Positions 7,554-15,532 of a stretch of DNA of 64,000 nt are shown here, piece by piece. The position numbers and the translations under genes were made by a program. The notes below the pieces were generated by a model. That model was not told the origin of the DNA. It did not search any database and saw only the letters and a list, made by a program, of their open reading frames with translations. The DNA comes from Acidobacteriota bacterium (GTDB taxonomy: Bacteria > Acidobacteriota > Thermoanaerobaculia > Gp7-AA8), in the NCBI GenBank assembly GCA_021325515.1, contig JAJPHC010000034.1, positions 56,789 through 120,788 on the forward strand, written 5' to 3'. The number at the start of each line of letters is the position of its first letter. The first letter of the stretch is position 1.

Positions 7554-8757
7554 ACAAATTCGCTACCGCTTGCGCGATCCTCTCGCCGCCTTCTCTGATT
7601 CTCTCCATCGAGGTCGCGTAGGAAATGCGGATGAACCCGTCTGCGCCGAAGGCCAGACCGGGCACGACTGCCACGCGTGCGCCGTCGAGCAGGAAGTTGG
7701 CGAACGACTGTGAGTCGCGGATGCCGCTGCGTCCGAAAAACGCGCTCACGTCGGGGAAGACGTAGAACGCACCATCAGGCTCCGCGCAGCGGATGCCTTC
7801 GATCGCGTTGAGCGCCGGCACCAGATACGCGCGCCGTTCGCAGTAGGCGTCATACATCCGCTTGACTTCGTCTTCCGATCCGTTCAACGCATCCACCGCG
7901 GCAGCCTGCGCGATCGTGCTCGGATTCGAGGTCGAGTGACTCTGAATCTTTCCCGCTGCGTCGATGACGTCGGGATGCGCGACGGCATAGCCGAGGCGCC
8001 AGCCGGTCATCGCGAACGTCTTCGACATCGAGTTGACGACGATGATCGTCTCCGGATATTCGTTGAACCAGCGGATGGCGGAGGCGTGCTTCACGCCGCC
8101 GTAAACGAAGAACTCGTACGTTTCGTCGAAGACGAGAAAGAGCCCGCGCGACACGCACCATTCGACGATCTTGCGCAGCTCACTCTCTTCGATGACGGCG
8201 CCCGTCGGGTTGCATGGCGAATTGATGATGACGCCGCGCGTCTTCTCCGTCGCCACCGCTTCGATCGAGGCCAGCACCGGCCGGAAGCGGTTCGCCGCTT
8301 CGGTATCGGCAAACACCGGCGTCCCGCCTGCAAACTGGATCTGATCGGGAAAGCTCACCCAGTAGGGCCGCGGGATGATGACCTCATCCCCTTCCTCCAC
8401 GAGTGCGAGTGCGAGATTGAAGAGCTCCTGCTTGCCGCCGGTACCGGCGATGACATGCTCGGCGCGGATCGCGGTGCCATAGCGGCGGTTGTAGCGATTT
8501 GCGATCGCCTCGCGCAGCGCGCGCGTACCGAGGGCGCTCGTGTACTTGGTGAACCCGCGGTCGATGGCATCCTTGCCGGCGGCGGCAACGGATGGCGGCG
8601 TTGGAAAATCGGGCTCACCCGGACCGAAATCGACGATATCGAGACCCTGCGCGATCAACTCGTTGGTTTTGTTCAGCACTGCGAGAGTCGGTGAGACCTG
8701 AATCTCCTTGACTCGCCGTGTAAAGCGGATTGCACGGGAAAGGGGCGTTGTCGTCAT
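7552..8757 (-). CDS. Class I/II PLP-dependent aminotransferase (aspartate aminotransferase-like)
   Basis: 401 residues from the ATG before T-T-T-P-L-S-R; the same frame stays open upstream but there it shadows the exchanger gene. Fold type I motifs are present: F-G-P-G-E-P-D-F-P-T-P, Y-T-S-A-L-G, N-S-P-C-N-P-T-G, D-E-T-Y-E, and the PLP lysine in S-M-S-K-T-F-A-M-T-G-W-R-L-G-Y. These match the bacterial Asp/prephenate aminotransferase group (subgroup I-beta); the substrate is not certain. It follows the exchanger gene by 20 bases on the same strand. Confidence 0.93.
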   Translation of the reverse strand: MTTTPLSRAIRFTRRVKEIQVSPTLAVLNKTNELIAQGLDIVDFGPGEPDFPTPPSVAAAGKDAIDRGFTKYTSALGTRALREAIANRYNRRYGTAIRAEHVIAGTGGKQELFNLALALVEEGDEVIIPRPYWVSFPDQIQFAGGTPVFADTEAANRFRPVLASIEAVATEKTRGVIINSPCNPTGAVIEESELRKIVEWCVSRGLFLVFDETYEFFVYGGVKHASAIRWFNEYPETIIVVNSMSKTFAMTGWRLGYAVAHPDVIDAAGKIQSHSTSNPSTIAQAAAVDALNGSEDEVKRMYDAYCERRAYLVPALNAIEGIRCAEPDGAFYVFPDVSAFFGRSGIRDSQSFANFLLDGARVAVVPGLAFGADGFIRISYATSMERIREGGERIAQAVANL

Positions 8758-8777
8758 CGTGTTTCGCGCGGAATCTA

Positions 8778-9959
8778 TCACGCGAAGCGCCGGGAGAGCG
8801 TGTTGCGGAGGGCCGTCCACGCGGCGGGACTCCGGCCCGAGATCAGAATCTTCACGATCTCGACGCCGCACCAGCCGAGATACACCCAGATCATCGCCTC
8901 GCGCCAGCCGGGGACCATGAACTGCACGAGCCAGAAGACGAAGAGAATCAACGCCTCGTGAAACTTGAGCTGCATGTTCAGCAGCAGGAGAAATCCGAGA
9001 AAGCTCTGCAGGATCGTCAGCAGGATCTCGTGGCGCTGGAACTCGTCGAATACGAGCGGCTGGACGCGTCCGGCGCTGATCACGAACAGCACCGGGATCA
9101 TCGCCGAGAGGATGCTCCACTGATTGATGTTCGACGACACCATGTTCATCAGCGCGACGTTCGCCGTCCTCACCTTGCGAGCCCAGTAGAAAGCGCTGAG
9201 CTTCTCCGGAAACTCGGAGAGGAAGGGAGCGACCCACTGGACGAAGACGAAGGTCGAAACGCCGAGTGAGGTCGCAATCGCGAGCATCGAATCGAGAAAA
9301 GGATGCGCGGAGAAATAGAGCAGTGCGCCGCCCACGAGAAACAGCGCCGTGATCGCGATGCCGCGATTGCGCCCCTGGAGTTGCAGCACGCGCCGCGGCA
9401 CGTATCCCAGGTCTTCCAGGGTTTCCTCTTCTTCCGCGATGGGAGGAATCTTCCAGAGAACATAGAGATAGAAGGCGTAGAAGAGCGTCAGCGGAATCGC
9501 GTCCCAGATCGTGAGCGAGCCCTTCCACCAGATGATTCCGAAGTAGGCGATCGGCAGCAGCAGCGCCCACACTTCGACGGAATGCTCGTCATGCAGATTG
9601 ATCTCGACGAATTTCCGGTTGTTGCGTTCCCAACCAAACGCTGCAGCAACGAAGTAGATCATCGGCCAGCCGAGACCGACGAGCAGCCGCAGGCTCCCGG
9701 TGAAGTTGGCGATCGCGAGATGCGTCTTCGTCGGATCTTTTCCAGCCTGCCATGCGATCACCGCCTCGACCGCGAACTCCGGCAGCGTCTGGAGCCACGC
9801 GAGAATCGCCAGCGCCAGTCCCTGCGAAATGAGAAACTGCGCCGCCTCGGCTCCCCACGCGATGACGAACGCGGAGAGCATGACGGTGGGAAACGTCCAG
9901 AGAGCAGACCAGGCATTCGCAGTTGCGGCAGCAGCGCCTTTGATCAGTTTCAGTATCAT
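8778..9959 (-). CDS. Sodium/calcium exchanger family (CaCA) membrane protein
   Basis: 393 residues with about ten membrane helices. Two inverted alpha-repeat-like motifs are visible: L-P-E-F-A-V-E-A-V with N-F-T-G-S-L-R-L-L-V-G in the first half, and S-E-F-P-E-K-L-S-A with S-S-N-I-N-Q-W-S in the second. Acidic and Asn/Ser residues at these sites bind the cation in the superfamily. The cytoplasmic loop E-E-E-E-T-L-E-D-L between the halves is short. The ion is unknown. It is divergent from the rRNA/tRNA methyltransferase gene, 21 bases away. Confidence 0.8.
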   Translation of the reverse strand: MILKLIKGAAAATANAWSALWTFPTVMLSAFVIAWGAEAAQFLISQGLALAILAWLQTLPEFAVEAVIAWQAGKDPTKTHLAIANFTGSLRLLVGLGWPMIYFVAAAFGWERNNRKFVEINLHDEHSVEVWALLLPIAYFGIIWWKGSLTIWDAIPLTLFYAFYLYVLWKIPPIAEEEETLEDLGYVPRRVLQLQGRNRGIAITALFLVGGALLYFSAHPFLDSMLAIATSLGVSTFVFVQWVAPFLSEFPEKLSAFYWARKVRTANVALMNMVSSNINQWSILSAMIPVLFVISAGRVQPLVFDEFQRHEILLTILQSFLGFLLLLNMQLKFHEALILFVFWLVQFMVPGWREAMIWVYLGWCGVEIVKILISGRSPAAWTALRNTLSRRFA

Positions 9960-9980
9960 CGCCGCACGAGAGTCTAATCG

Positions 9981-10667
9981 ATGGCGACCATCACCAGCCG
10001 GCACAATCCGCTCGTGAAACGAATCCGTGACGCGATTCGAAATCACGAGGATGAAATCGTGATCGAGGGGGTCAAGGCCGTGCAGGATGCGGTTGCGCAG
10101 GGTTGGACGCCGATCGCTCTTCTGCATCGCGGTGTGGAGATCTCGGCTGAGATCTTCGACTCGCTGACTGAAACGAAGAGTCCGCAGGATGTGATCGCGC
10201 TGTTCCAACGCCCTCAGCCCGCGACGCTTTTCGCGCGCGAAGAGTCGATCGTCGTCGCCCTCGACGGCGTGCAGGATCCGGGAAACGTCGGCACGATCAT
10301 CCGTCTCGCCGCGGCATTCGATGCGGGCGCCGTGGCGCTGCTGCCCAACTGCGCCGACGCCTATTCGCCGAAAGCGATTCGCGCATCGGTTGGTGCTGTG
10401 CTCAACGTTTCAGTCGCACCGGCGACGATCGATGATCTGGTGAGATCAGGATGGCCGATCTTCGCAGCCGATGGAGCCGGTGACGTGATCGAGCCGCCGG
10501 CAACGCGCGCGATTCTCGTCTTCGGCAGCGAAGGCGCCGGAGTGTCCGCGGAGATCAGGCAGCATGCGACACGCATCGCGATTCCGACCGCGGGGAAAGT
10601 GGAATCGCTGAATGTCGCGGCGAGCGCGGCGATCCTGCTGTCGAAGAGCTACGAGGCGCGCAGGTAA
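9981..10667 (+). CDS. TrmH/SpoU-family RNA 2'-O-methyltransferase
   Basis: 228 residues. The N-terminal part holds S-R-H-N-P-L-V-K-R-I-R-D and E-G-V-K-A-V-Q-D-A, the substrate-binding domain opening. The SPOUT knot motifs are V-A-L-D-G-V-Q-D-P-G-N-V-G-T-I-I-R (motif 1), V-F-G-S-E-G-A-G-V-S (motif 2) and I-P-T-A-G-K-V-E-S-L-N-V-A-A-S-A-A-I (motif 3). It methylates ribose in rRNA or tRNA; the target site cannot be told. It sits two bases before rsmI, so two RNA methyltransferases share an operon. Confidence 0.92.
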   Translation: MATITSRHNPLVKRIRDAIRNHEDEIVIEGVKAVQDAVAQGWTPIALLHRGVEISAEIFDSLTETKSPQDVIALFQRPQPATLFAREESIVVALDGVQDPGNVGTIIRLAAAFDAGAVALLPNCADAYSPKAIRASVGAVLNVSVAPATIDDLVRSGWPIFAADGAGDVIEPPATRAILVFGSEGAGVSAEIRQHATRIAIPTAGKVESLNVAASAAILLSKSYEARR

Positions 10668-10669
10668 TC

Positions 10670-11491
10670 ATGGGAAAGCTCCTCATCGTCGGTACGCCGC
10701 TCGGCAATCTGTCCGACATGAGTCCGCGTGCGATCGAGGCGCTGAAGTCGGCGGGACTCATCCTCTGCGAAGACACCCGTCACACGCGCAAGCTGCTGAC
10801 GCACTTCGGCATCGATGTTCCTGCCGAGCGCTTCGATGAACATACGGAGGATGCGAAGGCGGCGGAGTTTGCGGAGCGCGTCGCGCGCGGAGAGACCATC
10901 GCGCTGGTGAGCGACGCCGGAATGCCGCTCGTGTCGGATCCCGGCTATCGCATCGTGCGCATTGCACGCGAGCGCGGACTGACGATCGAGCCGGTCCCCG
11001 GGCCGTTCGCCGGTGTGCTCGCGCTCGTCGCCTCCGGCATTGCTCCACTCCCCTTCACGTTTCTCGGGTTCCCACCGCATCGGCATGAAGGGCGGCTGGA
11101 CTTTTATCGCAACGCAGCGGAGCTCGGGCACACGACGATCGTGTACGAGTCGCCGGAGCGCGTCGTCGCATCACTCGAAGATGCACTCGAGGTGCTGGGC
11201 GATGTCGAAGTGACGGTCGCACGCGAAATGACGAAGATGCACGAGGAGTTCCTCAGCGGATCGATCAGCGAAGTGCGCAGCCGGTTGCAGGAACGCGAGC
11301 GCGTTTACGGCGAGATCACGATCGTCTTCGGCGCGGCGATGAAGCACGGCCGCGAGGCATCGCACGAAGAGATCGTCGCGGAGTTCGAGCGATTACGCGA
11401 TAGCGGAATGCGCCGCAATGACGCCGTGAAAGCCGTCGCGGAGAAATTCGGGCTGCGGAAGAACGACGTCTACAAACTGCTGCTCGGGTGA
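10670..11491 (+). CDS. rsmI: 16S rRNA (cytidine-1402-2'-O)-methyltransferase
   Basis: 273 residues, the usual RsmI length. Signatures include L-L-I-V-G-T-P-L-G-N-L-S-D-M-S-P-R-A, C-E-D-T-R-H-T-R-K-L-L, S-D-A-G-M-P-L-V-S-D-P-G-Y and V-P-G-P. These are the tetrapyrrole-methylase-fold SAM site of RsmI. The C-terminal helix M-R-R-N-D-A-V-K-A-V-A is also typical. RsmI modifies the decoding centre of the 30S subunit. Its 3' end overlaps the convergent pgsA gene by 22 bases. Confidence 0.97.
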   Translation: MGKLLIVGTPLGNLSDMSPRAIEALKSAGLILCEDTRHTRKLLTHFGIDVPAERFDEHTEDAKAAEFAERVARGETIALVSDAGMPLVSDPGYRIVRIARERGLTIEPVPGPFAGVLALVASGIAPLPFTFLGFPPHRHEGRLDFYRNAAELGHTTIVYESPERVVASLEDALEVLGDVEVTVAREMTKMHEEFLSGSISEVRSRLQERERVYGEITIVFGAAMKHGREASHEEIVAEFERLRDSGMRRNDAVKAVAEKFGLRKNDVYKLLLG

Positions 11492-12114
11492 TCGAGCAGG
11501 ATCGCCTTCGAAAACTTGATGAAGTAGTCGACCGCGGAGACGAGCGCGAACAGCATCACGACCCACAGCGCAAGCTCCGACATGAACTTGAACTCCCCCA
11601 ACTGATAGCTGAGGATCAGCAGCGAGATCGCGACGACCTGCGACACGGTCTTCGTCTTGCCGAGCGGCGAGGCGGCGATCGTGACGCCCTGCTGTGCCGC
11701 GATGGCGCGGAGTCCATCCACAGCGAACTCCCGGCCGATGATGATCACGATCATCCAGGCGCGTGCGATGCCCAGCTCGACGAGCGAGATGAATGCCGCG
11801 GACATCAGCAGCTTGTCCGCCATCGGATCGAGCAGCGCGCCGAGCTTCGTCATCTTGTTGTAGCGGCGCGCGAAGTAGCCGTCGAAGAAGTCGGTGATGG
11901 CGGCGAGCAGGAAGATCGCCAGCCCCGCGTACTCGCGCCCGGAGAACTTCGTGAGCAGCACGACGACGAGAAAGGGAACGAGGAAGATGCGGAAGAGGGT
12001 GAGCGCGTTGGGCAGATTCCAGATCTCGTTCGAGATCTGGGGACGGGACGCCGGCGCAGACTCGACCACGATCGTGCCTTCAGAATAGCCGCTTTGCGGA
12101 GACGGGGGAAGCAT
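11470..12114 (-). CDS. pgsA: CDP-diacylglycerol-glycerol-3-phosphate 3-phosphatidyltransferase
   Basis: 214 residues. The core carries I-W-N-L-P-N-A-L-T-L-F-R-I and the CDP-alcohol motif D-F-F-D-G-Y-F-A-R with the trailing G, D and D residues (K-L-G-A-L-L-D-P-M-A-D-K). Several membrane helices follow. PgsA makes phosphatidylglycerol-phosphate. The first 25 residues before I-S-N-E-I-W-N are polar and may not all be translated. A second CDP-alcohol transferase lies at 54389. Confidence 0.93.
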   Translation of the reverse strand: MLPPSPQSGYSEGTIVVESAPASRPQISNEIWNLPNALTLFRIFLVPFLVVVLLTKFSGREYAGLAIFLLAAITDFFDGYFARRYNKMTKLGALLDPMADKLLMSAAFISLVELGIARAWMIVIIIGREFAVDGLRAIAAQQGVTIAASPLGKTKTVSQVVAISLLILSYQLGEFKFMSELALWVVMLFALVSAVDYFIKFSKAILLDHPSSSL

Positions 12115-12141
12115 CGCGTTATTGGAATATCACCAAAGCGA

Positions 12142-12169
12142 TTGACATTCCTCAGGATGCCTCTAAAAT
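12142..12169 (+). promoter_or_regulatory. Sigma-70-type promoter of tRNA-Leu
   Basis: A perfect -35 box TTGACA is followed after 16 bases by TAAAAT, five of six to the -10 consensus. The start of transcription would fall near 12176, some 17 bases before the mature tRNA. This is the clearest housekeeping promoter I see in the window. Confidence 0.8.
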
Positions 12170-12192
12170 CGCCATCCCTTGATGTTCCGAGT

Positions 12193-12278
12193 GCGAAAGT
12201 GGCGGAACTGGTAGACGCGCTGGTTTCAGGAGCCAGTGGTTAACAGCCGTGGGGGTTCGAGTCCCCCCTTTCGCACCA
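12193..12278 (+). tRNA. tRNA-Leu (anticodon CAG)
   Basis: 86 bases with a seven-pair acceptor stem (GCGAAAG with CTTTCGC), an encoded CCA end, a D-arm with GGTAGACGC, an anticodon stem CTGGT/GCCAG around the loop TTCAGGA (anticodon CAG at 12227-12229), a long class II variable arm, and a T-arm GGGGGTTCGAGTCCCCC. The long variable arm and the anticodon identify leucine. The promoter is directly upstream. Confidence 0.97.
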
Positions 12279-12439
12279 ACTTCCCTTTCCCTTCTTCATT
12301 CTCTCCCTGCTGCGCACCCACTTCCTGAGTTTGGGGCTTCACACGTTCCCGTGGTGATTTCGAGAACCACCATGCGCCGCAGAGCCGGATATGCTTTACC
12401 TGCAAGCGCTGGAACGCGCTTCGCACATTGCCTGACCGG

Positions 12440-12871
12440 ATGAGACTGCCCATCGCACTATTGATTCTCGCGGCTGCATGCTCGCGCGCTCCGCAGCAGG
12501 CGGTGAAGCATGAAGAGCGCGCTCCCGCGCCGAATGAGATTCGCACGATCGACTCGACCGATTCGCGTCCGGCTGCGATGCAGCCGCCACCCGTTCTCGC
12601 CGATGAGTCGCCCGCGCCCAAGCCGATGAACCTCGCTCCGAATCAGGAGGCGCCGGTCCTCACGTCGCAGGACGAGCGCGTGCGCGCGCAATTGCCGTTC
12701 GCTCCCGCCATCGCGCTCGATCCCGTCGACGGCCTGAAAGTCTCGATCCGTGCGACGACTCCCATGGCCGAATACAAGAACCACATCTTCTACTTCACCT
12801 CGGATGCGAACAAGCGGACGTTCCTCGCCAACCCCGATCAGTATCTGAAGGGTGTGTTCGGGAAGCTGTGA
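12440..12871 (+). CDS. Lipoprotein with YHS-like domain lacking cysteines
   Basis: 143 residues from the ATG before R-L-P-I-A; the first in-frame ATG is four codons earlier. A lipoprotein signal ends in the lipobox L-A-A-A-C at about residue 15. A Pro-rich linker leads to a C-terminal domain with E-Y-K-N-H-I-F-Y-F-T-S and R-T-F-L-A-N-P-D-Q-Y-L, which follows the YHS pattern. The two Cys usually found in YHS metal sites are replaced here, so metal binding by them is not expected. Confidence 0.7.
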   Translation: MRLPIALLILAAACSRAPQQAVKHEERAPAPNEIRTIDSTDSRPAAMQPPPVLADESPAPKPMNLAPNQEAPVLTSQDERVRAQLPFAPAIALDPVDGLKVSIRATTPMAEYKNHIFYFTSDANKRTFLANPDQYLKGVFGKL

Positions 12872-12872
12872 C

Positions 12873-13277
12873 CTACGGGATGAATCGCGCGAACGCCTTC
12901 ATCACCTCTCCATCCGCGGTCACCGGTTTCCTCGTCTCCTTGTCGACCCAGAAGTGGACAGAGAATCCTGTCGCGCGGACACTCCCCTCGACATCGCACA
13001 GCTCATAGCCGAACCTCATCGAGCGGCTTCCTGCGGCATCGACCCACGTGCGGATGACCACCTCGTCGTCGTAACGAAACGGCGCGCGGTAACGGCAGCC
13101 GACTTCGACGACCACGAGCAGCCTCCCCCGCTCCTCGATCTCCCGATAGCTGAATCCCGTCGCGCGGCAGAGATCCGTTCGTCCGATCTCGAACCAGACG
13201 ATGTAGTTGCTGTGATGAGCGATGCCCATCTGATCGGTCTCTTTGTAACGGACGCGCGTACGGCTTTCGACGGCCAT
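12873..13277 (-). CDS. YbgC/FadM-type acyl-CoA thioesterase (hotdog fold)
   Basis: 134 residues from the ATG before A-V-E-S-R-T; the longer frame upstream overlaps the divergent hydrolase gene and is not credible. The catalytic loop reads V-R-Y-K-E-T-D-Q-M-G-I-A-H-H-S-N-Y, matching the 4HBT family with its active Asp. F-R-Y-D-D-E-V-V-I-R-T-W and R-M-R-F-G-Y-E-L type strands follow. It hydrolyses a small or medium acyl thioester in the cytoplasm. Its stop lies two bases from the end of the lipoprotein gene (convergent). Confidence 0.9.
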   Translation of the reverse strand: MAVESRTRVRYKETDQMGIAHHSNYIVWFEIGRTDLCRATGFSYREIEERGRLLVVVEVGCRYRAPFRYDDEVVIRTWVDAAGSRSMRFGYELCDVEGSVRATGFSVHFWVDKETRKPVTADGEVMKAFARFIP

Positions 13278-13350
13278 TCCCACCTCGTTGCACCTCACGC
13301 AAATAACCCCGGCATTGCCCTTGCTCAGTGACCTCAGCAGGAGGACAATC

Positions 13351-14340
13351 ATGAACGTGAGGCGCGCGAAAAAGTATCGCACCCTTGCAGAAGCGGCAGC
13401 CACTCCGCTGCTCGCCGGTGGCCTCACGCTCATCGCGCTGGACCTCGCGCGCCGCGTCTTCCGTCACACGCAGCTCTTCTGCCCGACCCGCGAGCCCGAG
13501 AAGAGCTGGGACCCGGAGGACTACGGGATTCCGAAGGATCGCGCCGAGGAGATTTTTTTCGAGACCGACGACGGAGAACTGCTGCATGCGTGGTACTGCA
13601 GAGCCGATCGTCCCATCGCCTCGAGTGTGATGTGTCACGGCAACACGGGCAATCTCACGCTGATGGCGCCGATCATCCCGAACCTCATGGATTCCGGGAT
13701 CAGCGTCTTCCTCTTCGACTATCGCGGTTTCGGCAAGAGCACCGGCACGCCGTCCTATGCAGGCGTCGTCGCCGACGCGATCACTGCCGCGCGCTACCAT
13801 GAGCGTATCCGGCCGCGTCATCTTCCGTCGATTCTCTACGGCTATTCACTCGGAGGCGCGATCGCGGCGCAGGCGATCCGCCATCATCCGTTCGACGGAT
13901 TGATCCTGCAGTCGACGTTCACGAATTTGCCCGACATGGCGCGCGCGACGTGGCCTCGCCTGCCGCTGCACCTCGTCGCCGGAAGCTTCTTCGACACGCG
14001 GCACGTGCTGCAGCATCTCAACGTTCCGCTGATGCTCATTCATGGCAGCGCGGACGAATCGGTTCCCTGCTGGATGGCGCACACTCTCTACGAGAATTGC
14101 GCATCACCGTCGAAGCGCATCTACATCGTCAACGGCGGCATGCACAAGGACTGCTTCATCCGCGATGCCGAGCAGCTCATGTGGCAGATCAATCGGTTCG
14201 CGGCCAGCCTTCCGGCGCGCAACACGCCGTTCACCGAGGAAGAGCCGCCGACCGCGGTCGATCAGTGGATCGACGCCGCGTTCCGCTACGTCCGGCGCCA
14301 ACTGCGCAAGCGTCCGCCTTCGCGCCAGCTCTCCTTTTGA
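13351..14340 (+). CDS. Alpha/beta hydrolase, membrane-anchored
   Basis: 329 residues; AGGAGGA lies seven bases before the chosen ATG, which decides against the longer frame. A membrane helix (about 18-38) is followed by an alpha/beta hydrolase domain: oxyanion H-G-N-T-G-N, nucleophile elbow Y-G-Y-S-L-G-G, an Asp in H-G-S-A-D-E-S-V-P and His in G-G-M-H-K-D-C-F. The catalytic triad is complete. The domain type resembles the BEM46/YqkD-like serine hydrolases. The substrate is unknown. Confidence 0.88.
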   Translation: MNVRRAKKYRTLAEAAATPLLAGGLTLIALDLARRVFRHTQLFCPTREPEKSWDPEDYGIPKDRAEEIFFETDDGELLHAWYCRADRPIASSVMCHGNTGNLTLMAPIIPNLMDSGISVFLFDYRGFGKSTGTPSYAGVVADAITAARYHERIRPRHLPSILYGYSLGGAIAAQAIRHHPFDGLILQSTFTNLPDMARATWPRLPLHLVAGSFFDTRHVLQHLNVPLMLIHGSADESVPCWMAHTLYENCASPSKRIYIVNGGMHKDCFIRDAEQLMWQINRFAASLPARNTPFTEEEPPTAVDQWIDAAFRYVRRQLRKRPPSRQLSF

Positions 14341-14376
14341 TCCGAGGAACGAGTCCTCGTGGTAGATTCCGCGACG

Positions 14377-15501
14377 ATGATTGCCGTCGTCAAAGCGAAG
14401 CCTCTCGATGGTGCGGAAGGAACCGAAGTCCGCGATTGTCCCAAGCCGGTTCCCGGTCCCGACGAAGTCGTCATCCGCGTCGGCGCGACCGCGATCTGCG
14501 GCACCGACAAGCACATCTACCACTGGGATCCATCGATTCATGATTCGGTGAAACCGCCGCGCATTTACGGCCATGAGTTCTGCGGTTTCGTCGAGGAGCT
14601 CGGCTCGAATGCAAAGCGCGCATTCGAAGGCGAGCTGCATCCCGGCGACTACGTCTCCGCGGAGATGCACGTCATCTGCGGCGAATGTCCGCAATGCCGC
14701 ACCGGCAATGGCCACATCTGTTCGCGAACGAAGATCTACGGCCTGCATGAGGACGGCGCATTTGCGGAGTTCGTGAAAGTGCCGGCGTCGAACGTCATCA
14801 AGCTTCCGGCCTACGTCCCACTGCGCGTCGGCGCTTTTCTCGATGCCCTCGGCAATGCGGTGCACTGCACGCAGGTGCTCGATCTCGCAGGCAAGTCGGT
14901 CGCGATCACCGGCTTCGGTCCGATCGGTGCGATGGCTGCCGCGATCTGCGAGCACAGCGGCGCGGCGACGGTCATCGTCACGGACGTGAGCGATCACCAG
15001 CTCGAAACCGCGCGACGCTGGGCTGCTTCGCGGAACTTCGCGAATCTGCACGCCTTCAACGTGCGGACGACGGAACCGAAGGAAGTGAAACGCGCAATCG
15101 ATGCGATCACCGACGGCGTCGGCGTCGATGCGGTGCTGGAGATGTCCGGCTCCGCTGCTGCGATCAACTTCGCACTCGATGCCGTTCGCATGGGCGGCTT
15201 CCTCTCCCTCCTCGGCCTTCCCGCCGGACACTCGGTCACGATCGAGAACTACACGCGCAACGTCATCTTCAAAGGGGTGACGCTGCAGGGCGTGATCGGA
15301 CGGCGCATGTACTCAACGTGGCAGCGAATGCTCTCGCTGCTGCGCTCCGGACTCGATGTCGAATGGGTCGTTCAGGCAACCTACGACTCACTCAGCGATT
15401 TCCATACGGGCGTGGGCCTCTTCGACCGGCATGAGGCGCTGAAAGTCGTCTTCTTCCCCGAAGGAGAAGAGCAGGCGAACAAGCGACTCGGCTCTCCGTA
15501 A
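14377..15501 (+). CDS. Zinc-dependent L-threonine 3-dehydrogenase-like enzyme
   Basis: 374 residues from ATG; a GTG six codons earlier is possible, but homologues start here. The catalytic zinc site (A-I-C-G-T-D-K-H-I-Y and G-H-E-F-C-G), structural zinc site (C-G-E-C-P-Q-C then H-I-C) and NAD motif (G-F-G-P-I-G-A-M-A-A) are intact. V-I-F-K-G-V-T-L-Q-G-V-I-G-R-R-M-Y-S-T-W near the C-terminus closely parallels threonine dehydrogenase. It would convert threonine to 2-amino-3-ketobutyrate. The glycine ligase partner is not in the window. Confidence 0.85.
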   Translation: MIAVVKAKPLDGAEGTEVRDCPKPVPGPDEVVIRVGATAICGTDKHIYHWDPSIHDSVKPPRIYGHEFCGFVEELGSNAKRAFEGELHPGDYVSAEMHVICGECPQCRTGNGHICSRTKIYGLHEDGAFAEFVKVPASNVIKLPAYVPLRVGAFLDALGNAVHCTQVLDLAGKSVAITGFGPIGAMAAAICEHSGAATVIVTDVSDHQLETARRWAASRNFANLHAFNVRTTEPKEVKRAIDAITDGVGVDAVLEMSGSAAAINFALDAVRMGGFLSLLGLPAGHSVTIENYTRNVIFKGVTLQGVIGRRMYSTWQRMLSLLRSGLDVEWVVQATYDSLSDFHTGVGLFDRHEALKVVFFPEGEEQANKRLGSP

Positions 15502-15532
15502 AGCCGCGGGCAGCGAAGCATAGAAGCGAACG

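Noticed and set aside
7305..7713. Frames encoding M-G-R-M-G and similar repeated peptides
   Set aside because: They translate the nonamer array and have no start signal; any frame through the array is open because the period is a multiple of three.
8758..9570. N-terminal extension of the aminotransferase
   Set aside because: The extension is the shadow of the exchanger gene in another frame; homologues start at the ATG at 8757.
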